Source: Spirochaetaceae bacterium (GTDB lineage: Bacteria > Spirochaetota > Spirochaetia > SZUA-6 > Fen-1364). From it: 10,008 nucleotides of DNA. Shown here piece by piece: positions 1-5,723 of this stretch (position 1 is the stretch's first letter; each line of letters opens with the position of its first letter). Location: positions 921 to 10,928 of the forward strand of contig PMZS01000247.1 of the NCBI GenBank assembly GCA_003170115.1, given 5' to 3'. Below the pieces are notes generated by a model that worked only from the letters and a program-made list of their open reading frames with translations, had not been told where the DNA came from and searched no databases. Position numbers and translations under genes: made by a program.

Positions 1-1238
1 ATGCCGATGCCGGTGTCCGCGACTCGAATCCGAGTCCCGGATGGCCGAGCGTCCACGCTCACGTCCACGGTTCCTCCGGCGGCCGTGTACTTCAGGGCGT
101 TCGAGAGAAGGTTGATCACGGCCTGGCTGAGCTTGTCCGGGTCCACGGCGAGCCACGGCTCCGCGCCGTGAGAGTCCCCCGTCGCCGGCGCGAGCTTCAG
201 GGCAACACCCTTCTCGTGGAACTGCGGCTCGTGATTTCTGACAATACCCGCCACAAGCGCGCCAATGTCCGTGACGCTGCGCTTCAGGCCGCCGTCATCT
301 CCCTCGAAATGAGCGAGCTGCTCGAGTGCTGACACAAGGCGGTTGATCCTCAGGATCTCCTCGTGCAACCCGGCGAGACGCGCGGGGTCGGGCTGCCAGA
401 CTCCATCGATCAGCGCCTCCAGGTGGCTCTGCAGGGTGGCCAGGGGAGTGCGAAGCTCGTGGGCCATGTCCGTGGTCAGGCGGTGACGAAGGGCTTCCTG
501 GTCCCTCAGCGCCCGCGACAGTTCGTTCACCGAGGAGGCGATTTCATCCAGCTCCCTTACTCGTGTCTTCTCTCCGATGACGACGTCCCTCTGGCCCTGG
601 GCGATCCGTTGGGTTGCGTGCGTCACGCGCGCAAGGGGGACGGTGATTCTCCGGGCCGAGATGAAGCCAATAAGGACCGCGAGGGCCAGCGAGGCAAGGG
701 TGACCCAGAGCAGCAGAATGTTGAGAGAGTTGATGAACGCAAGCTCCTGGTCGTTCAAGAAGAAGGGGCCGTAGTAGCCGATCGTGGCAACCCCGACATT
801 TGCGAAGCTCGAACGGACGGGATAGACATTTTCAGTGTACGAGCCGCGCCAGTTCGGGTAGCGGCTTGCCATGTTCTGCGCCATGTGCGTGATCATCTGC
901 ACGCAGAGGCCATTGTTGTGGACGGTGGCATCCCAGACGGTCCGGCCCTCCAGGTCGGCGACCTTCAGGATCATACCCTGTTCCAACGCGCTCATGCCGA
1001 TGGCGGTCATTCCCGCGTCGTCCCAGGCGCCGCCGGAGGCGGATTTTGCCCCGCCGGCGGCGTGCTGGGCCCCCACCTGGGTCACGACCTGCTGCACCTG
1101 CCGGGCCTGACTCTCTCGTACGTAGCGGCGGAAGCTGCTTTCCAGCACGCCATTTGCCAGCGCGCTCACCATGAGGACGCAGAGGAGAGCCACCAGGACG
1201 TACGAGAGAGTCAGTCGTGCACGGAGGCTCCAGGTCAC
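1..1238 (-). CDS. Sensor histidine kinase of the metal operon (C-terminus cut by window edge)
   Basis: Membrane sensor kinase, presumed to phosphorylate the response regulator encoded just upstream. 412 codons are visible. A transmembrane helix lies at about residues 10-30, an extracytoplasmic sensor region at ~31-170, a second helix at ~171-195, a HAMP linker at ~194-247, and the HisKA dimerisation domain with H-box DMAHELRTP (phospho-acceptor His260). The ATPase domain starts with the N-box INLLSNALKYT (Asn380) and reaches the G1 motif DTGIG exactly at the window edge, so the rest of the ATP-binding domain lies outside. The start is a GTG overlapping the regulator's stop as GTGA, which implies translational coupling. 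The sensor region is rich in possible soft-metal ligands (Met77, Met82, Met89, His107, Cys112, Met115, His118, Met119, Met123). Copper or related metal sensing is inferred from this and from the neighbours. The kinase identity is firm; the ligand is not. Confidence 0.95.
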   Translation of the reverse strand, partial: MTWSLRARLTLSYVLVALLCVLMVSALANGVLESSFRRYVRESQARQVQQVVTQVGAQHAAGGAKSASGGAWDDAGMTAIGMSALEQGMILKVADLEGRTVWDATVHNNGLCVQMITHMAQNMASRYPNWRGSYTENVYPVRSSFANVGVATIGYYGPFFLNDQELAFINSLNILLLWVTLASLALAVLIGFISARRITVPLARVTHATQRIAQGQRDVVIGEKTRVRELDEIASSVNELSRALRDQEALRHRLTTDMAHELRTPLATLQSHLEALIDGVWQPDPARLAGLHEEILRINRLVSALEQLAHFEGDDGGLKRSVTDIGALVAGIVRNHEPQFHEKGVALKLAPATGDSHGAEPWLAVDPDKLSQAVINLLSNALKYTAAGGTVDVSVDARPSGTRIRVADTGIG

Positions 1239-1945
1239 CGCGGTTCCTCGACGCTGAATCGGTACCCGATGCCGTGGACGGTATGGATGTAGCGGGGGAC
1301 TCGCGGGTCGCTCTCGATCTTCTGGCGGAGATTCTTCACGTGCGCGTCGATCGTCCTGTCAGATCCGTCGAAATCGTCTCCGAGGGCCCGGGAAATGAGC
1401 TCCTCGCGTGAAAACACGCGCCCGGGATTTCCGGCGAACAGGCGCAGAAGACGGAACTCACGCGGCGTGATGCTGACAGCGGCTCCGGCCTTTCGCACGG
1501 TTCCGGCGGCATCGTCGATGAGCAGGTCGTCATCCCTGAAGCTCAGCACGCGTGCCGCCGGTGAGCCGGTATCAGCCGAGCGGCGCAACACTGCTTCGAC
1601 CCGCGCGATGAGCTGCCTCGGGCTGAATGGTTTCGTGACGTAGTCGTCTGCACCGAGCTCGAGCCCCTTCACGGCGTCGGAATCCTCGACCTTCGCGGTG
1701 AGCATGATGATCGGCACCCGCGAGTGAGCGCGGATCTTGCGGCAGACCTCTTCACCGGAAAGATCCGGGAGCATGAGATCGAGGATCACGAGGACTGGAC
1801 GTTCCTTTTCGAAAACCAGAAGAGCCTCTGCCCCGCCCCCGGCGGTCAAGGGCGCATACCCTGCCCTTCGGAGGTAGGAGCCGACGACTTCAGTGATCTT
1901 CGGCTCGTCGTCGACGATGAGCACGCGCGGGGGGGCGGACCCCAT
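1235..1945 (-). CDS. OmpR/PhoB-family response regulator
   Basis: DNA-binding response regulator of 236 aa, the usual length for the OmpR family. The receiver domain covers residues ~6-120, with the acidic pair Asp12/Asp13, phospho-acceptor Asp56 in LVILDLMLPD, switch Thr83 and Lys105 in TKPF. The C-terminal winged-helix domain (~130-232) has TPREFRLL, the recognition-helix segment RTIDAHVKNLRQKI and the terminal hairpin HGIGYRF. An in-frame ATG exists 34 codons further upstream (at 2047), but it would bury the start inside the CopZ-like gene and add a low-complexity basic tail. The ATG at 1945, one base after that gene's TAG stop, gives the standard receiver N-terminus and is preferred. The gene overlaps the downstream kinase start by 4 bp. 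It probably controls its own operon through the direct repeats at 4117-4134. Resemblance to CopR/CusR-type regulators is inferred from context only. Confidence 0.95.
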   Translation of the reverse strand: MGSAPPRVLIVDDEPKITEVVGSYLRRAGYAPLTAGGGAEALLVFEKERPVLVILDLMLPDLSGEEVCRKIRAHSRVPIIMLTAKVEDSDAVKGLELGADDYVTKPFSPRQLIARVEAVLRRSADTGSPAARVLSFRDDDLLIDDAAGTVRKAGAAVSITPREFRLLRLFAGNPGRVFSREELISRALGDDFDGSDRTIDAHVKNLRQKIESDPRVPRYIHTVHGIGYRFSVEEPR

Positions 1946-1946
1946 C

Positions 1947-2162
1947 CTATTGGACGACAGAGTAGCCCTGGTCTTCGATGGCGGTCGCGATGGCCTTGAG
2001 GCTGGTCTTCCCGGGGTCGAATCCGACGGTAACGAGCTTCTTCTCAAGGCTCACATCGACCGAATCGACGCCGGCGAGGGCGGAGACGGAGCTTTTCACC
2101 GCATGCACGCAGTGCTGGCAGGACATTCCCTGCACGTTCAGGTTCTGAATCTCTATTGCCAT
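1947..2162 (-). CDS. copZ: CopZ-like heavy-metal-binding (HMA) chaperone
   Basis: Stand-alone 71-aa HMA domain with the metal-binding loop GMSCQHC (Cys15, Cys18) and the usual ferredoxin-like beta-alpha-beta-beta-alpha-beta pattern ending in GYSVV. Family members bind Cu(I) through the two cysteines in the cytosol and hand it to P-type ATPases or other HMA-bearing proteins. The start at 2162 is supported by a GAGGAG ribosome-binding site six bases upstream. It lies 48 bp after the large HMA/cupredoxin membrane protein and one base before the response regulator, so it belongs to the same operon. The obvious partner is the N-terminal HMA domain of that membrane protein; no P-type ATPase is visible in the window. 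Cu(I) is the most likely metal, but HMA domains of other specificities (for example MerP) share the motif. Confidence 0.9.
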   Translation of the reverse strand: MAIEIQNLNVQGMSCQHCVHAVKSSVSALAGVDSVDVSLEKKLVTVGFDPGKTSLKAIATAIEDQGYSVVQ

Positions 2163-2168
2163 GCAAAT

Positions 2169-2174
2169 CTCCTC
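2169..2174 (-). promoter_or_regulatory. Ribosome-binding site of the CopZ-like gene
   Basis: GAGGAG on the minus strand, six bases before the ATG at 2162, within the 48-bp gap after the upstream membrane-protein gene. No terminator-like hairpin is seen in this gap, which supports read-through transcription from the upstream gene. Confidence 0.7.
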
Positions 2175-2210
2175 GGACTGAAATATACTATCTTCGCCGC
2201 GCCTCTGCGC

Positions 2211-4070
2211 CTAGTTCCCACGGCACCCGCCGGCACCGGGACGCGGCTTGAAGGATGCCACCTGGGCCCTCACCGCTTCCAGGTCGACCTTGGCCGTATC
2301 ATCCACGACCTTGACGAATCCGTGGAGCATGCCCATGCCGCACTCGAATGTGAAGTCGGACGTGATGTCGAGGAACGGAGTCTCAAGCTGTCCCTGCCGG
2401 AGGTCCAGCCCGCCCCGGTATTCGGGGAAATTCACGACGGAATTGCAGGAAGTGAGGTTTCCCGCGACGAACTTCACCTTCCCCTTCACGCCACGCTTCA
2501 TGACGATGAGCGCAGGCGAATAGCCGTTCGCGTCGACGACCACCTCGGCCACCTGGCCGTCGGTGGTGCGTCTTGCAATCTGGATCACGTCCACGGGAAT
2601 CTGGCCATTTGCGAACTTGCCTGGCGTCGCGCCACAACAGCCCCCGCTTCCTCCACCCGTCTCGAACGCGGAGGCAATGTTCCCGCCCGCCGGAGGCGCG
2701 GTGAGGTCGCTGGCCGTGAGTACCTTGAGATCCGGCACGATCCTGATGGAGCTGGAGATCATCCCCATCCAGCACGTGTAGGAGATCGTCCCGTCCCTGT
2801 CTGGTGTGAACTCGATCAGGTTGTCGCCGGGCACCAGCTGCTTCCTGATCCCGTACCCGGGAACGGTGAGCGGGTTGTTGCAGCCGTTGAGGTCCACGGC
2901 CTTCGCGCTCACGATCCAATGCACCGGAATCCCCCTCTGCACGATGAAGGGGTGATACTCTCCCGATTCGACGGTGGTTCTCACCTCCTGGTAGTCGCCG
3001 ATCACCTTTGCCACGGCGATCGAGCTCCCCGGAGCTGGAGAGAGTACCGGGAGCGCGACCCCGAAGAGATTCATGCCGCGGGCAAACATCACAAGGCCGA
3101 GGGCCATGACGAGCACACCGCTGGCCTTCAGCATACCGCGGTTGAACTTTGCGCTGAGGAAGGCGCTGAGGGCCCCGAATCCCAGGAGCAGAGGCACCGT
3201 GCCGAGACTGAAGAGGAACATGGAAAGCGCACCCGCGAGGAAGCTTCCCGTTCCGAGGGCGTAGACCTGCATTGTCTGGAGGGGCCCGCATGGCATGAGG
3301 CCGTTCAGAAGGCCGACGACGAATGGCCCGCGTCCCGATGCCGCGGAACGCATTCTGCTCCCCCCGAGGCCCGGGAACCGGACCTTCAGGCGGGAAAGCC
3401 ACGGGAAGATGCCGAGCATCCGCACTCCGAGGAAGAGCATGAAGGCTCCTGCGATGACGGGTATGACGCCCTTGAGCGTCGTGGAGAGGCTGAAAAGGGA
3501 ACCCAGGGCTCCCACGATTCCGCCGATGATCGTGTAGGAAACGACCCGGCCGCCATTGTACAGGAGGCTCGGCAGGAGCCGTTCCTTCAGTCCTGTCGGA
3601 ACCAAGGCTGGCTTCGAAACGGCCTCGTGCCCCTTGATCCCCTGGGAGAGCACGATTCCGCCGCACATGGCGATGCAATGAAGCGATGTCAGGAGCCCGA
3701 CCACGAAGATCAGCCCGTACCCCATCGATTGCGTCACCGTTGGCAGGAAAGTGAAACCGACGGTGTAGCGGATGATCAGGTAGATCGCCGCGACCACGGC
3801 GATCAGCCCCAGGAAGCGATACACGGCGCCGGACTTCGCCGGCGCTGAGTCTTCGCGCACCTGGTACCCGGCGCCGCGGATTGCATCAAGAATTGCTCCA
3901 CGAGTGACGAGATCCGGATTGTAGTAGACGATCACCTCGGAAATTGGCGCGCTCGCGCTGACCTGGCCCACCCCCGCCAGGGCACGAACCGCCTTCTCGA
4001 TACGTGTCTCGCAACTGTTGCATGTCATACCGTCCACGGTGAGACGCTCAGTTGCGCGCTTGGTTGCCAT
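2211..4070 (-). CDS. HMA / DsbD-SafE-like membrane / double cupredoxin-like fusion protein
   Basis: Predicted metal-handling membrane protein of 619 aa. Residues ~10-72 form an HMA domain with GMTCNSC (Cys17, Cys20). Residues ~84-335 carry about seven hydrophobic helices resembling the DsbD_2 / 'sulfite exporter TauE/SafE' membrane domain, with conserved-looking LHCIAMCGG (Cys132, Cys136) and NGLMPCGP (Cys261). Residues ~355-447 and ~505-589 are two cupredoxin-like beta domains with parallel motifs: GCNNP then YTCWMGM (Cys397; Cys433, Met435, Met437), and SCNS then FECGMGMLH (Cys542; Cys577, Met579, Met581, His583). A Gly-rich linker with a CC pair (Cys478, Cys479) separates them, and the tail ends GGCRGN. 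The start at 4070 is chosen over an in-frame ATG at 4106 because GGGGAGG lies just upstream and the HMA domain then starts normally. First gene of the operon; the likely role is copper transfer across or within the membrane (inference). Sulfite export is unlikely despite the family name. Confidence 0.9.
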   Translation of the reverse strand: MATKRATERLTVDGMTCNSCETRIEKAVRALAGVGQVSASAPISEVIVYYNPDLVTRGAILDAIRGAGYQVREDSAPAKSGAVYRFLGLIAVVAAIYLIIRYTVGFTFLPTVTQSMGYGLIFVVGLLTSLHCIAMCGGIVLSQGIKGHEAVSKPALVPTGLKERLLPSLLYNGGRVVSYTIIGGIVGALGSLFSLSTTLKGVIPVIAGAFMLFLGVRMLGIFPWLSRLKVRFPGLGGSRMRSAASGRGPFVVGLLNGLMPCGPLQTMQVYALGTGSFLAGALSMFLFSLGTVPLLLGFGALSAFLSAKFNRGMLKASGVLVMALGLVMFARGMNLFGVALPVLSPAPGSSIAVAKVIGDYQEVRTTVESGEYHPFIVQRGIPVHWIVSAKAVDLNGCNNPLTVPGYGIRKQLVPGDNLIEFTPDRDGTISYTCWMGMISSSIRIVPDLKVLTASDLTAPPAGGNIASAFETGGGSGGCCGATPGKFANGQIPVDVIQIARRTTDGQVAEVVVDANGYSPALIVMKRGVKGKVKFVAGNLTSCNSVVNFPEYRGGLDLRQGQLETPFLDITSDFTFECGMGMLHGFVKVVDDTAKVDLEAVRAQVASFKPRPGAGGCRGN

Positions 4071-4074
4071 GGAA

Positions 4075-4081
4075 CCTCCCC
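4075..4081 (-). promoter_or_regulatory. Ribosome-binding site deciding the start of the HMA/cupredoxin fusion
   Basis: GGGGAGG on the minus strand, four bases before the ATG at 4070. It favours this start over the in-frame ATG at 4106, which would add twelve residues (MLALILVQ...) and has no comparable site in front of it. Confidence 0.7.
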
Positions 4082-4116
4082 GCTGAACCAGGATGAGCGC
4101 AAGCATGCACGCGGGC

Positions 4117-4134
4117 TGTGAAGGAAATGTGAAG
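4117..4134 (-). promoter_or_regulatory. Direct-repeat operator upstream of the metal operon
   Basis: Two perfect 7-bp repeats, CTTCACA on the minus strand (TGTGAAG at 4117-4123 and 4128-4134 on the plus strand), are separated by 4 bp, giving an 11-bp period. OmpR/PhoB-family regulators typically bind as head-to-tail dimers to such repeats, and this operon encodes one. The site lies 47 bp upstream of the first gene's ATG. A weak -10-like CATGCT is at 4102-4107 and no good -35 is present, as expected for an activator-dependent promoter. The repeats are directly visible; the regulator assignment is inference. Confidence 0.5.
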
Positions 4135-4138
4135 ACCG

Positions 4139-4156
4139 AAGGTCATGCCCGACCTT
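4139..4156. promoter_or_regulatory. Inverted repeat AAGGTC-N6-GACCTT in the divergent region
   Basis: A perfect 6-bp dyad with a 6-bp spacer, adjoining the -35 element of the plus-strand promoter at 4161. It overlaps a second small dyad, GACC-GAA-GGTC (4134-4144). On the plus strand the right arm runs into a short T-run, so a weak terminator is an alternative reading. A repressor site for the former efflux gene or a second operator of the metal operon is possible. The arms are short enough for chance. Confidence 0.3.
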
Positions 4157-4160
4157 TTTC

Positions 4161-4190
4161 TTGACTTGTGCTCTGTTGTCTCAGTAAATT
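4161..4190 (+). promoter_or_regulatory. Sigma-70-like promoter of the efflux-transporter remnant
   Basis: TTGACT (4161-4166) and TAAATT (4185-4190) are separated by 18 bp. A transcript starting near 4197 would carry the ribosome-binding site AGGAG (4204-4208), nine bases before the ATG at 4218. The expression signals thus look intact although the gene behind them is broken. Confidence 0.5.
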
Positions 4191-4217
4191 GCTCGCCTGT
4201 GACAGGAGATCTCCCTC

Positions 4218-4586
4218 ATGCCGCAAGGCGTTTTCAATAGCATCGTCGATTCCCGCGAATACAAGTGGCGCTGGTGGGCGCTCATCGGCGCATCGCTGGC
4301 GGTTTTCATGGCAGCCCTGGACAGCAACGTCGTCAACGTCGCTCTCCCCATCATGTCCCGTGATTTTCACGTCGACCAGGCCATCCGCTGGGTCGTCCTG
4401 AGCTATGTTCTGCCGACCACGGCCCTCCTGGGCGCGTTCGGAGCGCTGTCCGACATCCTGGGCCGCAGGCGGATCACGCTGATCGGCGTCACCGTCATGT
4501 CGGCGACTCCCCGGGATCACGTCGGGGTCGGGGGGCACTTCTCAACACCGCCCGGTTCCTGGGCTTCGCGCTGGGCCCCGCGGGAT
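4218..4586 (+). pseudogene. Remnant of a DHA2-type (EmrB/QacA-like) MFS efflux transporter
   Basis: The intact 5' part (4218 to ~4500) encodes a typical 14-helix drug:H+ antiporter N-terminus: a first helix ending MAALDSNVVNVALP, then a second helix and the MFS loop GALSDILGRRR (about residues 73-83). After ITLIGVTVM the frame turns into unrelated sequence and ends at 4634 (138 codons, against about 450-500 in the family). In the frame beginning at 4502, bases ~4520-4585 read RRGRGALLNTARFLGFALGP, which resembles the later RGRALG...LG.ALGP segment of the same family. The simplest reading is an internal deletion of roughly two helices with a frameshift, plus loss of the whole 3' part. Promoter and ribosome-binding site are kept. 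The remnant is convergent with the FemAB gene, whose stop is at 4642. Assembly error is the alternative. The MFS identity of the 5' part is firm; the second segment is probable. Confidence 0.75.
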
Positions 4587-4641
4587 GCGCAGGGTGCGAA
4601 GCCCGAATTGGAATCGACGATCAGCGCCGCCTGACCCTGGA

Positions 4642-5691
4642 CTACGAGTCGGCTTCCCTCGTCCGTGCCCTGAGTCGCTTCTTCACACCTCTGTGGTAGA
4701 ACATGCGTGCCGCCTCCGCGGCGCCATAGAGTGAAAAGAGCAACGGTCTGAATGACGCGTCCCACGTTCCCCACCGCTCCAGGACCTTGTCGGAGAATCC
4801 CGTCTTGAACTGATACAATCCGGACATGGGATGACCCGGGTCGGGCCGAGGCGGCACGCCGTACAGATCATAGGTGAGGCAGCCCGCGGCATGGGCAAGC
4901 CGGATCGCTTCCCACTGAAGAGCATAGGTGGGCATAAGGTTGCGCTTGACCCCGGATGATGCGCCGTACAGGTACGCGGCACGGGTTTTCCAGAACGCAA
5001 CGATGTTTCCCGCCAGCATCTCGCCCTCGTGCAGGGCGAGGAGCAGTTTCACATCGGGTGCTTCTCCCGGGTATTCGTGGGATGAGCGCAGGAGATCCCG
5101 GTAATATGAGAGAGTGTGAATGCCAATCCTGTCCCGTCGCGCGGTTTCCTGGTAGATCGAATACCAGCGGTCCAGGTCATTCAGGCTTCCCTCGGCGATG
5201 GTCACGCCCTTCTTTTCGGAAAGCCGGATGTTGTACCGGGTCTTTGTCTTCATCGACTTCAGCACCGCATCCAGGGAACGCGCAATGTCGATGACAACAG
5301 TGCTCGCCGGCTGCATGTCGCTGGCGCTCTTCCTCACGCGCGCAACGCCGTGCCCCCGTGAGACCGGCATCTCGCCGCCTTTTGCCCAGGGAAGATCGAA
5401 CCGGAGAAACAGCGTTCCGCGCGGCAGGCGCGGACGCAATGCGCTCGCAAGGCTCGCAAGGAACTCTCCTCTCCCCGCGCACGGATCGAAAACAGGCCCG
5501 AACGGAACGTACGCAAGAGAGAAGAGTCTGGCGATCCTTCGTGTCAGCACGAGGAGCCCGAAGGAGGACGATCCCGCGGACACGCTGAACGCGGAGGCCC
5601 GCCACCCGTGTTTCTGCTTGAACTCCCCCCAGAAGCCTGACTGGAGCATCTCGTCGCTGGCATCGAGGATTGAAAGCGGGACCTCGCGCAC
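4642..5691 (-). CDS. FemAB-family aminoacyl-tRNA-dependent transferase
   Basis: A 349-aa member of the FemA/FemB/FemX family, cytosolic enzymes that transfer amino acids from aminoacyl-tRNA to the peptide stem of lipid-linked peptidoglycan precursors; the length is typical. Two GNAT-like domains are expected. Visible family marks are the N-terminal SGFWGEFKQKHGW (residues 18-30), YVPFGPV, TVVIDI followed by MKTKTRYNIRLSEKKGV (~147-163), YLYGASS (240-246) and the C-terminal YDLYGVPP...GLYQFKTGFS (274-300). There is no coiled-coil insertion of the kind that binds tRNA in staphylococcal FemA. The start is a GTG at 5691, 32 bp after the metG stop, without a clear Shine-Dalgarno sequence; an internal ATG (residue 15) would cut into the conserved N-terminus. 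It is probably co-transcribed with metG. Which amino acid is added cannot be read from the sequence. Confidence 0.88.
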   Translation of the reverse strand: MREVPLSILDASDEMLQSGFWGEFKQKHGWRASAFSVSAGSSSFGLLVLTRRIARLFSLAYVPFGPVFDPCAGRGEFLASLASALRPRLPRGTLFLRFDLPWAKGGEMPVSRGHGVARVRKSASDMQPASTVVIDIARSLDAVLKSMKTKTRYNIRLSEKKGVTIAEGSLNDLDRWYSIYQETARRDRIGIHTLSYYRDLLRSSHEYPGEAPDVKLLLALHEGEMLAGNIVAFWKTRAAYLYGASSGVKRNLMPTYALQWEAIRLAHAAGCLTYDLYGVPPRPDPGHPMSGLYQFKTGFSDKVLERWGTWDASFRPLLFSLYGAAEAARMFYHRGVKKRLRARTREADS

Positions 5692-5723
5692 GGAGACCGC
5701 GGTTCGCGCATCTCCCGGTTCGA

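Noticed and set aside
363..1292. Plus-strand open frame of 309 codons
   Set aside because: Antisense to the histidine kinase, whose domains are complete and clear; no recognisable protein pattern.
2383..3678. Minus-strand open frame of 431 codons
   Set aside because: Same strand as, but out of frame with, the fusion gene; Arg-, His- and Pro-rich, without the domain motifs seen in the real frame.
1893..3848. Plus-strand open frame of 651 codons
   Set aside because: It lies antisense to the HMA/cupredoxin fusion, the CopZ-like gene and the start of the regulator, is rich in His, Glu, Asp and Arg with no fold-like pattern, and is a by-product of GC-rich codon use on the other strand.
4139..4164. 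Intrinsic terminator reading on the plus strand (AAGGTC stem followed by a short T-run)
   Set aside because: A stem of only 6 bp and a 5-base T-run, with no plus-strand gene ending just before it; an operator reading is at least as good.
4143..4538. Minus-strand frame of 131 codons overlapping the efflux remnant
   Set aside because: Antisense to the recognisable transporter N-terminus; low-complexity Asp/Arg/Gln-rich translation.
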